From: Amycolatopsis alkalitolerans
Lineage (GTDB): Bacteria; Actinomycetota; Actinomycetes; Mycobacteriales; Pseudonocardiaceae
Length of the DNA: 64,000 bases
Direction: 5' to 3'
Assembly: GCF_006152065.1 (NCBI RefSeq)
Contig: NZ_VDFW01000013.1
Span: 62,001-126,000, forward strand
Shown: positions 46,859 to 55,575 of the stretch, one piece after another
Position numbering within the stretch: position 1 is the first letter of the stretch
How the letters are laid out: each line of letters starts with the position of its first letter
Made by a program: the position numbers and the translations under genes
Notes under the pieces: generated by a model
Database searches by the model: none
What the model was told of the DNA's origin: nothing
The model's input: the letters and a program-made list of their open reading frames with translations, nothing else

Positions 46859-46861
46859 GAC
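46846..46861. promoter_or_regulatory. Perfect palindrome GTCTCAAAACTGAGAC before the CocE hydrolase gene
   Basis: Six-base arms with a 4-base centre cover the LLM stop codon. The site lies directly before the likely -35 region of the CocE gene (-10 TAGCGT at 46883-46888, GTG at 46896, hence a leaderless transcript). The same half-sites occur at 14062-14076. Confidence 0.5.
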
Positions 46862-46895
46862 GGGGCAGGGCGCATCCGGCCGTAGCGTAAGCCCG

Positions 46896-48488
46896 GTGGA
46901 AACCCATGTGGTGGACCGGGTTCGCGTACCGATGCGGGATGGTGCGCGGCTGGCCGCGCTGCTGCATCGCCCGCTGGGGCCGGCCCGGCCGGTGCTGCTC
47001 GTGCGGACCCCGTACGCGGAGCCGATTTCGCGTTCGCTGCCCGTGCTTCCGGCGCTCGAAGCGGGTTTCTCGGTGCTGGTACAGGATTGCCGCGGCACCG
47101 GCGGTTCGGACGGGCGGCTGCGGACCTTCGAGAACGAGACCGAGGACGGGCTCGACACGCTGGCCTGGCTCCGGGACCAGCCGTGGTGTGACGGCAGGAT
47201 CGCCATGTTCGGGATGTCCTATCTCGGCATGGTCCAGCTTGCGGTCAGCGGCCACCGCCCGGAGGGACTTCTCGCGCTCGCGCCCACGGTGACCCCGGAC
47301 GACTACCGCGACGGGCTCGTCTACCGCCAGGGCGCCTTTCAGCTCGGGCAGGCACTCGCCTGGCACCTGCTCGAAGCGGCGCGGCTGGGCAGCCCGGTCT
47401 TCGGGCCGGAGGCCGCTTACGACACGCTGCCGCTGGCGGACCGGCCGAGCCTGACGAAGGTCCTGCCGAGCTGGACCACCTGGCTCGGCATGGAGAACGA
47501 ACCGCGGTACTGGCAGGGCATCAGCTACGCCCCGCGGCGCGCCGCGAGCACCGTCCCCGCGCTGCACGTCGGCGGCTGGTTCGACCTGTTCCTGCGCGGC
47601 ACGCTGGACAACTACGCGACGATGCGGCACGGCCACCTGATCGTCGGGCCGTGGTCACACACCGATCGCACCGGCGTCGTCGGCGAGGTGGTCTACCCGG
47701 GTGGTGCCGAGCAGGCGGTGCGGCTCGAACGGCAACAGCTGACGTTCCTCACCGAAAGCGCCGACGGCGTGCCGTCCTCGCTGCCGCCCGTGCAGATCTA
47801 TGTGATGGGTTCGGGCTGGCGCACCGAAAACGAGTGGCCACTGGCCAGAACCGACTGGCAGAACTGGTATCTCGGGCCGGGCGGCACGCTCGGCCGGGCA
47901 CTTTCCGAGGCGGGCACGGCGGAGTACGTGCACGATCCGGCCGATCCGGTGCCCACCGTCGGCGGCGCGATCGTGATGACCGGCGGCATCGGCCACCAGC
48001 CCGGCTCGCGGGACCAGCGGGTGCTCGATAGCCGCACGGACATCCTGCGGTTCACCGGCCCGGTGCTCGACCACGACGTCGAGATCACCGGTCCGGTCAC
48101 GGTGACCCTGCACGCGGCGACTTCCGCCGCCGACGCCGATTTCACCGCGAAGCTCGTCGACGTGCACCCCGACGGGCGCGCGATGGGCGTCACCGACGGG
48201 ATCGTGCGCGCCCGCTACCGGTCCGGAATGGACAGTCCGGAACCCGTGGTGCCCGGCGACGTCTACGAGTACACGATCGACGTCGGCGCGACGAGCCAGG
48301 TTTTCGCGAGCGGGCACCGGATCCGCGTCGACATCGCCAGCTCGAACTACCCGTGTTACGACCGCAACCCCGGCACCGGAACGCCCGCGGGTGAGGTCAC
48401 CGAAGCGGATTTCGTCCAGGCCACCCACCGTGTCTTTTTCGGCGAGCCGTATCCGAGCGCGATCCGGCTCCCCGTCATTCCCACCTGA
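46896..48488 (+). CDS. CocE/NonD-family serine hydrolase
   Basis: The 530-residue protein is an X-Pro-dipeptidyl-peptidase-like esterase/amidase. It has an alpha/beta hydrolase domain with the nucleophile Ser108 in GMSYLG, oxyanion loop DCRGTGGSDG, acid in GGWFDLFLRG and histidine in GPWSH. The C-terminal jelly-roll domain follows (VTVTLHAATSAADADFTAKL). The family hydrolyses esters such as cocaine or acylated peptides; the substrate is unknown. No signal peptide is seen. The transcript appears leaderless and a regulatory palindrome abuts its promoter. Confidence 0.85.
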   Translation: METHVVDRVRVPMRDGARLAALLHRPLGPARPVLLVRTPYAEPISRSLPVLPALEAGFSVLVQDCRGTGGSDGRLRTFENETEDGLDTLAWLRDQPWCDGRIAMFGMSYLGMVQLAVSGHRPEGLLALAPTVTPDDYRDGLVYRQGAFQLGQALAWHLLEAARLGSPVFGPEAAYDTLPLADRPSLTKVLPSWTTWLGMENEPRYWQGISYAPRRAASTVPALHVGGWFDLFLRGTLDNYATMRHGHLIVGPWSHTDRTGVVGEVVYPGGAEQAVRLERQQLTFLTESADGVPSSLPPVQIYVMGSGWRTENEWPLARTDWQNWYLGPGGTLGRALSEAGTAEYVHDPADPVPTVGGAIVMTGGIGHQPGSRDQRVLDSRTDILRFTGPVLDHDVEITGPVTVTLHAATSAADADFTAKLVDVHPDGRAMGVTDGIVRARYRSGMDSPEPVVPGDVYEYTIDVGATSQVFASGHRIRVDIASSNYPCYDRNPGTGTPAGEVTEADFVQATHRVFFGEPYPSAIRLPVIPT

Positions 48489-48503
48489 TAAGGGAGGATC
48501 GTG

Positions 48504-49595
48504 ATGCTGAGCATCGGCATGAACCTCGGCTTCGGCAAGCTGAACCCGGAGCTGACCGACGAGCAGATGTACCGCGGCGAACTCGAGGTGGCGCTCGAAG
48601 CCGAACGTCTGGGCTACGACGCCGTCTGGGTGGTCGAACACCATTTCTCCGACTACTCGTCCTGCCCGGACAACCTGCTGCTCCTGGCACATCTGGCCGG
48701 GCGCACCGAGCGGATCAAGCTCGGCACCGCCGCGGTCATCCTGCCGTGGAACAATCCTTTGCGGGTGGCCGAAAAGGCGCTGATGGTCGACACCGTCTCC
48801 GAGGGCAGGCTCCTGCTGGGCTTCGGCCGCGGCCTGTCGCGCACCGAGTACGAACCGTTCCGGATCCCGCTCGGCGAGACCCGCGACCGGTTCGACGAGG
48901 CCGCCCCGATGATCTTCGACGCGCTCGAAACCGGGTTCATCGAGGGCGACGGGCCGTTCTACCCGCAGCCACGCGCCGAACTGCGGCCGCGGCCACGCGC
49001 GTCGTTCCTCGGCCGCCGGTACCTGGTCGCCGGCTCGCCGGACTCCGTGGTCATGGCGGCGAAACTGCGGGCGAAGATGATGTCGTTCATCGTGCGGCCG
49101 GTGCCGGACCTGATGCCGACGTTCACGAAGTACCGCGAGCTGTACGAGACCGCGCACGGCGAAATCGCCCCGCCGATCGCGCTCAACGTCAACATGTACT
49201 GCCACGCCGACGACGAGCTGGCGCGAGAGCGGCATTTCGAGTACGTCAACCGGTTCTTCATGTCCAATGTGGAGCACTACGAGATGGCCGGTGAGCACTT
49301 CGCCGGGATCAAGGGCCACGAGCGGTACGCGGCGAATGCGGCCTACTTCCGGGAGATCGGGCTGGAGAAGGCGGCCAACGACTACGCGGCCACGGCTTTG
49401 TGGGGCAGCCCCGAGCGGATCCTCGGCCAGATCGAGGCGATCCGGGACGCCATCGGCGACTTCGAGCTGACCCTGGCGCCCGCTTTCGGCGGAATGCCGT
49501 ATGACCAGGCGAAGGCCAGTCTCGGGCTGTTCGCGCGCGAGGTGCTGCCGAAGGCCCGCGGGCTGCGGGGCGAGCCGGTCAGCGTCGCGGCCTGA
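48504..49595 (+). CDS. LLM-class flavin-dependent oxidoreductase
   Basis: The 363-residue bacterial luciferase-like protein begins MLSIGMNLGFGKLNPELTDE and has DAVWVVEHHFSDYSSCPDNL, TAAVILPWNNPLRVAEKALM and LLLGFGRGLSRTEYEPF. FMN or F420 use cannot be told. Start ATG 48504 has AGGGAGG six bases upstream; a GTG at 48501 is too close. It lies 15 bases after the CocE gene, so hydrolysis of an ester and oxidation of the product may be successive steps. Confidence 0.82.
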   Translation: MLSIGMNLGFGKLNPELTDEQMYRGELEVALEAERLGYDAVWVVEHHFSDYSSCPDNLLLLAHLAGRTERIKLGTAAVILPWNNPLRVAEKALMVDTVSEGRLLLGFGRGLSRTEYEPFRIPLGETRDRFDEAAPMIFDALETGFIEGDGPFYPQPRAELRPRPRASFLGRRYLVAGSPDSVVMAAKLRAKMMSFIVRPVPDLMPTFTKYRELYETAHGEIAPPIALNVNMYCHADDELARERHFEYVNRFFMSNVEHYEMAGEHFAGIKGHERYAANAAYFREIGLEKAANDYAATALWGSPERILGQIEAIRDAIGDFELTLAPAFGGMPYDQAKASLGLFAREVLPKARGLRGEPVSVAA

Positions 49596-49598
49596 CCC

Positions 49599-49840
49599 GT
49601 GGATTTCGCCGGCAGGGTCGCGTTCGTCACCGGCGCGGCGAGCGGGATCGAAGCCGAGAGCGCCGCGCTCGACGTGTCCGATCGCGAGGCGTACGCGCGG
49701 GTGGCCGGTGTGTTCGCGATCGGGCCGACCGAGGCGTCCCGCTACGAGGATGCGGCGGCTCCGCTGAAACAGCATTTCGACGCCGTCCTCGCGGCCATGC
49801 CACCGAGTCGGCGGATCCTGAAGGCATGGCGAGACGGAAC
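49599..49840 (+). pseudogene. Short-chain dehydrogenase remnant with internal deletions
   Basis: The frame opens like an SDR (MDFAGRVAFVTGAASGI), but the next residues jump to AESAALDVSDREAYARVAGV, a segment that normally lies some 30-40 residues further on. It then runs into unrelated sequence with a fragment resembling an SDR tail (FDAVLAAMPPSRRIL). The catalytic Ser-Tyr-Lys block is absent, so the gene cannot make an active enzyme. It follows the LLM gene by 3 bases and looks like a decayed last member of that operon. From 49840 to the regulator start at 49930 no gene is convincing. Confidence 0.6.
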
Positions 49841-49929
49841 GCGGTGCTACGCGCGTGGGCGGCCGACCGGGATCGTTTCGCCGGGCGGAAAAGCTCTCTG
49901 GCCGCGCCCGGGCTCCGGGATACCGTCGA

Positions 49930-51642
49930 ATGATGCCGCTGCCGTCGATCCCGCGCACCGTGGCCGAGTGGGACCGGATCCGGCGTGTCAAGGAGGACGT
50001 GCTCTCCCGCGACCCGTTCTCGGTGGATCCGGCGGACCATCCCGAGGTCCGGCCGGAGGTGGTCGCGTCATGGCGGCGGTCGATGCTCGCCCGCGTCGAT
50101 CCCGGGGCCCGCGACTACGTGTTCGACGAGGAGGTCCGGCCCCGCACGCGGCTCGCCGCGGTCGCCGAGCCGGTCCTGAACCGGCTCAAGGACGAGATCT
50201 CCGATCTGAACTCGTGGGGTTTCCTCGCCGACCGGGCCTGCCGGCTGCTCACCGTCGTCGTCGGGGACTTCCCGGACGCCGGCCGGGTGCACCGGCAGAA
50301 CCTGGCCCCGGGCATGTGCTTCGGCGAGGACCTGATGGGCACCAACGGACTCGGCTGCGCGCACGAGACCCAGCAGGCGTTCCTGATCTCCGGCACCGAA
50401 CATTTCCGTCGCGACACCGAGATCCTCACCACGACCGGGGTGATCATCCGCGACCCGTTCACCAAACGGTACGCCGGCACGCTCGGCTTGCACTGCCTGC
50501 GCGAGTACGGTTCGGCCGCCGTGCTGCCGCTGGTGGCCGAGATCGGGCGGTCCATCGAGGCGCAGCTGCTGGGCAGCCGCACGAGCGGTGAGCGGGAGTT
50601 CTTCGACGCCTTCACCGCCGCGCAGGGGCGCTACCGCGGGCCGGTCGTCGGGGTGAGCCGGCAGCTGTGCGTCGTCAGCACGCGGGCGCGGGCGCTGGTG
50701 CACGAGCAGGACGAGGAGTTGCTGCGGCGGATCGCGGAGGAGACCGGGTCGCGGCGGCAGAGCGTGCGGCGGAACCTGAGTTCCGGGGCGACCGTGACGA
50801 TCGACGTGCTGCCCGTGCGCCAGCCCAAGGGCGAGTTCGCCGCCGTCCTCGTGCTGCATCCCCACGAGCCGCGGTCGCGGGTGAACCTCGGCCCGCCCTC
50901 GGCGGATCCGATGGGGGACTTCCGGAGCCGGCTCACCCGTGCCCTGCGCGAGGGGCATCCGGTGCTGCTCACCGGTGAGCGGGGCACGGGCAAGCGGCAC
51001 GAAGCTCGTGCCGCGCTGGGTGATCCGGTCGAACTCGACGGTGCGCTCGCGCATCTCGACCCGGGTGGCTGGCTGCGCCGGCTGGACTCCGCGCTACGCG
51101 AGGAAAGGGCTGTGCTGGCCGGTCATCTCACCGACCTCCCGCCGGAGCTGTCGACCAGCGTCGCCGATCTCGTCGCCGCGGCACGCACGCCGGTCGTCGG
51201 GACGACGGCGGAGGAGAGCGGCAACGTCCTGGTGCGGGAGAGCTTCCCGGTGCGGTTGACGGTGCCACCGCTGCGAGAACGCCGCGCCGATTTCCGGGCG
51301 CTGTGCAAGACGCTGCTGGCCGGGCTGGGCGGGGAACCGGTCATGCTGGCGCCGCGCGCGGTGGCCGCGCTGCTCGCGAGCGACTGGCCCGGCAATGTCC
51401 GGCAGCTGCGTCAGGTGCTGGCCAGCGCGCGGATCCACGCCAACGGCCCGATGATCGACCTGGCCGATCTGCCGGCCCGGCACGCGCGCGACCAGCCGCT
51501 CGACGAGGTGCAGGCGGCCGAGCGGCGGGTACTGCTGGCCGCGCTGCGCGACACCGGGGGAGACCGCAACGCCGTCGCGGACCGGCTGGGGATCTCCCGC
51601 GCCACGGTGTACCGCAAGCTCAAGCGCCACGAACTCCGCTGA
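49930..51642 (+). CDS. AcoR-type GAF/AAA+-like/Fis transcriptional activator without the sigma-54 motif
   Basis: The 570-residue protein has an N-terminal GAF region (about 70-210, LAPGMCFGEDLMGTNGLGCA), a PAS-like middle, a shrunken AAA+ domain starting at GERGTGKR and a C-terminal Fis helix-turn-helix (TGGDRNAVADRLGISRATVYRKLKRHELR). The AAA+ domain lacks the GAFTGA loop, as in most actinobacterial AcoR relatives, so it probably does not act with sigma-54. MimR, which activates propane monooxygenase genes in Mycobacterium, is of this broad type. Nearby LLM/CocE genes and the two GTCTCA palindromes are candidate targets. ATG at 49930 or 49933. Confidence 0.8.
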   Translation: MMPLPSIPRTVAEWDRIRRVKEDVLSRDPFSVDPADHPEVRPEVVASWRRSMLARVDPGARDYVFDEEVRPRTRLAAVAEPVLNRLKDEISDLNSWGFLADRACRLLTVVVGDFPDAGRVHRQNLAPGMCFGEDLMGTNGLGCAHETQQAFLISGTEHFRRDTEILTTTGVIIRDPFTKRYAGTLGLHCLREYGSAAVLPLVAEIGRSIEAQLLGSRTSGEREFFDAFTAAQGRYRGPVVGVSRQLCVVSTRARALVHEQDEELLRRIAEETGSRRQSVRRNLSSGATVTIDVLPVRQPKGEFAAVLVLHPHEPRSRVNLGPPSADPMGDFRSRLTRALREGHPVLLTGERGTGKRHEARAALGDPVELDGALAHLDPGGWLRRLDSALREERAVLAGHLTDLPPELSTSVADLVAAARTPVVGTTAEESGNVLVRESFPVRLTVPPLRERRADFRALCKTLLAGLGGEPVMLAPRAVAALLASDWPGNVRQLRQVLASARIHANGPMIDLADLPARHARDQPLDEVQAAERRVLLAALRDTGGDRNAVADRLGISRATVYRKLKRHELR

Positions 51643-51689
51643 TCCCCACATAGATCCCGCCCTCCCCCACACAGACCTCACCCTCGCGC

Positions 51690-51701
51690 CCGAGATCTCG
51701 G
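51690..51701. terminator. Palindrome between convergent genes
   Basis: CCGAGATCTCGG lies in the 86-base spacer where the AcoR-type gene and the PFOR operon converge. It is a short possible terminator stem; no T-tract. Confidence 0.25.
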
Positions 51702-51728
51702 CGGCGGGGGCGCGGCGGCGCCCGGTGG

Positions 51729-53345
51729 TCAGGATTCTTCGGGGACCATTTCGATCGCGCCGCACGGGCATTCGGCGACGCAGATGCCGCACCCCTTGCA
51801 GTAGTCGTAGTCGATCGCGTACGTGCCGTCGTCGAGCTTGATCACCGCGTTGTCGGGGCAGACGCCGAAGCAGTTGTCGCAGCCGAAGCAGTTGCCGCAC
51901 GACAGGCACCGGCGGGCCTCGAACAGCGCGCTCGACTCGTCCAGCCCGTGCTCGATCTCGTCGAAGGTGGACGTCCGCCGCGCGAGGTCGAGCTGCGGGC
52001 GCACCGTCGCGGGCGCGTCGCTGTAGTACCACGTGTTGAGCCCGCCGAACTGCGCGACCGGATGCTTCGGCCCGGGCTCGTAACGCGAGCCGCGCAGCCA
52101 CGCGTCGATCGCGCGGGCGGCCTTCTTCCCGTGCCCGATCGCGGTCGTCGCCGTCCGCTCGCCCGCGATCAGGTCGCCCCCGGCGAACACCCCCGGCCGC
52201 CCGGTCATCAGATCCGCTCCCACCTCGACGACCCCGTCCTCGGCCCGCACCCCGGCCGCGCCCTCGAGCACCGAAAGATCGGCCTCCTGCCCGAGCGCGA
52301 GCACCACCGAATCCGCCGCGAGCTCCTCGAACTCACCCGTCGGCTGCGGGTACCCCTTCTCGTCAAGGCGCATCTTCTCGACGGTGATGGTGCCGTCGCC
52401 CGCTTCGGCGATGGTGGACAGCCATTTCATCGTGACGCCCTCGGCCTCGGCGCCGGAAACCTCGCTCTCGTGCGCGGGCATGCGCTCACGCGTGCGCCGG
52501 TAGACCACGACCGCGTCGGTCGCGCCCAGGCGCCGCGCGGTGCGGGCGGCGTCCATGGCGGTGTTGCCGCCGCCATAGACCACGACCCGCCGGCCCAGCT
52601 CCGGCCGCTCCGATCCCTCCATGTCGTGCAGCACCCCGACGGCGTCGAGGACGCGCGAGGAGTCCCCGGCGGGGAGGTACGCACGCTTGCCGATGCCCGC
52701 TCCGGCGCCGAGGAACACCGCGTCGAACTCACGCAGCTCCGCTTCCAGATCGGTCACCCGGTGGTTCAGTTCGAGTGTCACGCCCAGGTCCAGGATCCGC
52801 TGGAGCTCCGCGTCGAGCGCGTGGCGGTCGAGCCGGTAGCGCGGGATGCCGTAGCGCATCATCCCGCCCGGCGCCGCCGCGGACTCGAAGATCGTCACCG
52901 CGTGCCCGAGCAACCGCAGGTGGTACGCGGCGGACAGCCCGGCAGGGCCGGAGCCGACGACGAGCACGCGTTTCCCCGTCGCCGCCGCGGGTTCCGCCGG
53001 CTTCCAGCCCTGCCTGATGGCCTCGTCACCGAGGAACCGCTCCACCGAGTTGATCCCGACCGCCTCGTCGAGCTGCCCGCGGTTGCACGCGGTCTCGCAC
53101 GGGCGGTAGCAGACCCGGCCCATCACGGCGGGGAACGGGTTGTCCGCCATGATCTGCCGCCACGCATGCTCGTAACCGCCGTCTTCGGCGTCGTAGAGCC
53201 ATTGCTGGATGTTCTGCCCGGTCGGGCAGGCCTGGTTGCACGGCGGCAGCAGGTCCCGGTAGACGGGGCGCTCGGTTCGCCACGAGCCGGTCTTGTTCAT
53301 CCGGCTCGTGCCGATTTCCAGGGTGATCGCGAACGGCTTGTCCAT
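51729..53345 (-). CDS. NAD(P)H-dependent FeS flavoprotein (GltD-like) fused to a 2x[4Fe-4S] ferredoxin domain
   Basis: The 538-residue protein combines an N-terminal Fer4 module (CNQACPTGQNIQ, CYRPCETACNRGQ), a GltD-type FAD/NAD(P) core (VLVVGSGPAGLSAAYHLRL; second nucleotide site VVVYGGGNTAMDAARTARRL) and a C-terminal PorD-like ferredoxin (CLSCGNCFGCDNCFGVC, CKGCGICVAECPCGAIEM). It would move electrons between pyruvate-derived low-potential clusters and NAD(P). Here it is the last gene of the por operon, its ATG overlapping the porB stop by one base (TGATG). It thus supplies both the delta subunit and a ferredoxin:NAD(P) reductase in one chain. Confidence 0.85.
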   Translation of the reverse strand: MDKPFAITLEIGTSRMNKTGSWRTERPVYRDLLPPCNQACPTGQNIQQWLYDAEDGGYEHAWRQIMADNPFPAVMGRVCYRPCETACNRGQLDEAVGINSVERFLGDEAIRQGWKPAEPAAATGKRVLVVGSGPAGLSAAYHLRLLGHAVTIFESAAAPGGMMRYGIPRYRLDRHALDAELQRILDLGVTLELNHRVTDLEAELREFDAVFLGAGAGIGKRAYLPAGDSSRVLDAVGVLHDMEGSERPELGRRVVVYGGGNTAMDAARTARRLGATDAVVVYRRTRERMPAHESEVSGAEAEGVTMKWLSTIAEAGDGTITVEKMRLDEKGYPQPTGEFEELAADSVVLALGQEADLSVLEGAAGVRAEDGVVEVGADLMTGRPGVFAGGDLIAGERTATTAIGHGKKAARAIDAWLRGSRYEPGPKHPVAQFGGLNTWYYSDAPATVRPQLDLARRTSTFDEIEHGLDESSALFEARRCLSCGNCFGCDNCFGVCPDNAVIKLDDGTYAIDYDYCKGCGICVAECPCGAIEMVPEES

Positions 53346-54337
53346 CAATCCTCCAGCAGGCCGTAGCGGCGGATGTTGCGGTCCGCGCGAGCCTGGATGC
53401 GCGCGACGACGTCGGTGGCCGGGTGCTCGCCGAACAGGTGCGCGTAGCGGCTCTGCAGGCGCAGGTACTCCTCGACGGGCACCTGCTTGCGGATCTTCGA
53501 CGACGCGACGACCTCACCGTGCTCGGCTTCGAACACCGGGAAGATGCCGCTCTCGTGCGCCAGCCGGGCGATCCGGATGGTGTCGCGCGACGCGCTGCCC
53601 CAGCCGAGCGGGCAGGGCACGAGGATGTGCAGGTACCTGGCGCCGCGGAACTGCATGGCGCGGTGCACCTTGTACTCCAGGTCGTGCAGATCGGCGACGG
53701 TCGCCGTGGCCACGTAAGGGATCTCGTGCGCCATCGCGATCTGCGGCACGTCCTTTCCCTGCCCGAACACGTTTCCCGGCTCGGACCCGACCGCCGGGGT
53801 GGTCGCGGTACGGGCCGCCGGGGGAGTGGCGCCCGAGCGCTGGACCCCGGTGTTCATGTAGGCCTCGTTGTCGTAGCAGATGTAGAGCACGTCGTCGTTC
53901 CGCTCGAACATCCCGGACAGGCAGGCGAACCCGATGTCGACCGTGCCGCCGTCCCCGCCCTGGCCGACCACCCGGACATCCGTGCGGCCCTTGGCCTTCA
54001 TCGCCGCGGCGACCCCGGTGGCGACGGCCGGCGTGTTGCCGAACACCGAATGCAGCCAGGGCAGCCGCCACGAGGTCTCCGGATAGGGCGTGGAGAACAC
54101 TTCGAGGCAGCCGGTCGCGTTGACCGCGATCAGCTGGTTCCCGGCCGCGCGCATCGCGGCGTCGAGCGCGTACCGCGCGCCGAGCGCTTCACCGCAGCCC
54201 TGGCACGCACGGTGCCCGGAATCGAGCGCGTTGGTGCGCGCGGTGCTCGCCTGCACTGTGCGCTGCTCCGGGTCGAGCAGGCGGTTGCCGACGACGAAGC
54301 TCCCGGTCTGGTAGAACTTGATGGGCTGTACGGGCAC
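53345..54337 (-). CDS. porB: Pyruvate:ferredoxin oxidoreductase beta subunit
   Basis: The 330-residue thiamine-diphosphate-binding subunit has cluster ligands CQGCGEAL and ATGCLEVFS plus a late PCPLGWGS, and the ThDP motif GQGGDGGTVDIGF with NEAYMNTG. It catalyses oxidative decarboxylation of pyruvate (or a related 2-oxoacid) to the acyl-CoA with reduction of ferredoxin. GTG start at 54337, 5 bases after the alpha subunit. It is oxygen-sensitive in most known members, which is unusual for an otherwise aerobic-looking gene set. Confidence 0.9.
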   Translation of the reverse strand: MPVQPIKFYQTGSFVVGNRLLDPEQRTVQASTARTNALDSGHRACQGCGEALGARYALDAAMRAAGNQLIAVNATGCLEVFSTPYPETSWRLPWLHSVFGNTPAVATGVAAAMKAKGRTDVRVVGQGGDGGTVDIGFACLSGMFERNDDVLYICYDNEAYMNTGVQRSGATPPAARTATTPAVGSEPGNVFGQGKDVPQIAMAHEIPYVATATVADLHDLEYKVHRAMQFRGARYLHILVPCPLGWGSASRDTIRIARLAHESGIFPVFEAEHGEVVASSKIRKQVPVEEYLRLQSRYAHLFGEHPATDVVARIQARADRNIRRYGLLED

Positions 54338-54342
54338 GATTC

Positions 54343-55575
54343 CTACCTTCTCCCCAGGTCGGCGAGCATGTTCTCGGCGTGCGGGCCCGAGCGGCGGGCC
54401 GCCGCCATCCGCGCGAGTTCCCGGTCCACCAGCGACCGGTTCAGGTCCAGGAACGTCAGCGGCTCCAACGCACCGGGGTCGTCGAGCACGCTGTGCAGGG
54501 ACTGCTTCGTCACCGCGCGCCCGCCCAGCCCGGCGATCACGGTGTGGCAGGGCACGGGGGTGGTGCCGAGCGCCGCGCGCACGTCGGCGGACACGATCCC
54601 GCCCAGCCCGAGCGAAAACGCGCGCTCCACCACGACGATCCGGCGAGCGTGCCCAGCCAGGGCACGGATCGCGTCCGACGGGAAGGGCCGCAGGCTGGTG
54701 ATCCCGAGAACACCGGCGCGGGTGCCGGTTTCGCGCAGCTCGTCGACGGTGTCGCAGATCGTGCCGAGCACCGAGCCGAGCGCGATCACGATGGTCTCCG
54801 CGTCCTCGGTCCGGTACGGGTGCACGAGCCCGCCGGAGCTACGCCCGAAGATCTCCGCGAACCGGCCGGCGACGTCCGGGATGACGTCGAGCGCCTGCAT
54901 CTGCTTGAGATGCGCGAGGTAGCGGACCTCGGTGAACGCCTCGGGCCCGACCATCGCCCCGATCGACACCGGGTCCGCCGGGTCGAGCACCTGGCGCGGT
55001 TCGTAGGGCGGCAGGAACGCGTCGACCTGCTCCTGCGTGGGCAGGTCGACCTCCTCGACGGCGTGGGTGAGCACGAACCCGTCCATGCACACCATCACCG
55101 GCACCGAGAGCTCCTCGGCGATCCGGAAGGCCTGCACGTGCAGGTCGGCGGCCTCCTGGTTGGTCTGCGCGTAGAGCTGGATCCAGCCGGAGTCGCGCTG
55201 GGACATCGCGTCGCTGTGGTCGTTCCAGATGTTGATCGGCGCCCCGATCGCCCGGTTCGCCACGGTCATCACGATCGGCAGGCCCAGCCCGGCGGCGTTG
55301 TGCACCGCCTCGGACATGTACAGCAGGCCCTGGCTCGCCGTCGCGGTGTACGCGCGGGCGCCGGCGGCCGAAGCGCCGATGGCGACGGACATCGCGGCGA
55401 ATTCCGACTCGACGTTGACGAACTCGCAGGGGGCCAGGGTGCCCCGCTTCACCATGCCCGACAGCGCCTCGACGATATGGGTCTGCGGCGAGATCGGGTA
55501 CGCGCAGATCACCTCGGGGCGGCACAGCGCGGTAACCTCCGCGACGGCGCGGGATCCCTCAATCTGCCGCAACAT
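54343..55575 (-). CDS. porA: Pyruvate:ferredoxin oxidoreductase alpha subunit
   Basis: The 410-residue protein matches the archaeal/bacterial PorA plan: CAYPISPQTHIVEAL, EFVNVESEFAAMSVAIGASA, TATASQGLLYMSEAVHNAAG and the conserved NIWNDHSDAMSQRDSGWIQL. It forms the ThDP-enzyme core with PorB. ATG 55575 is preferred because GAAGGAG lies seven bases upstream; GTG 55581 is too close. It overlaps the end of porG by 17 bases, so translation is coupled. Confidence 0.9.
   Translation of the reverse strand: MLRQIEGSRAVAEVTALCRPEVICAYPISPQTHIVEALSGMVKRGTLAPCEFVNVESEFAAMSVAIGASAAGARAYTATASQGLLYMSEAVHNAAGLGLPIVMTVANRAIGAPINIWNDHSDAMSQRDSGWIQLYAQTNQEAADLHVQAFRIAEELSVPVMVCMDGFVLTHAVEEVDLPTQEQVDAFLPPYEPRQVLDPADPVSIGAMVGPEAFTEVRYLAHLKQMQALDVIPDVAGRFAEIFGRSSGGLVHPYRTEDAETIVIALGSVLGTICDTVDELRETGTRAGVLGITSLRPFPSDAIRALAGHARRIVVVERAFSLGLGGIVSADVRAALGTTPVPCHTVIAGLGGRAVTKQSLHSVLDDPGALEPLTFLDLNRSLVDRELARMAAARRSGPHAENMLADLGRR

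Noticed and set aside
47655-49991. A 778-codon minus-strand open frame across the CocE and LLM genes
   Set aside because: It is antisense to two well-supported enzymes and has no recognisable domain.
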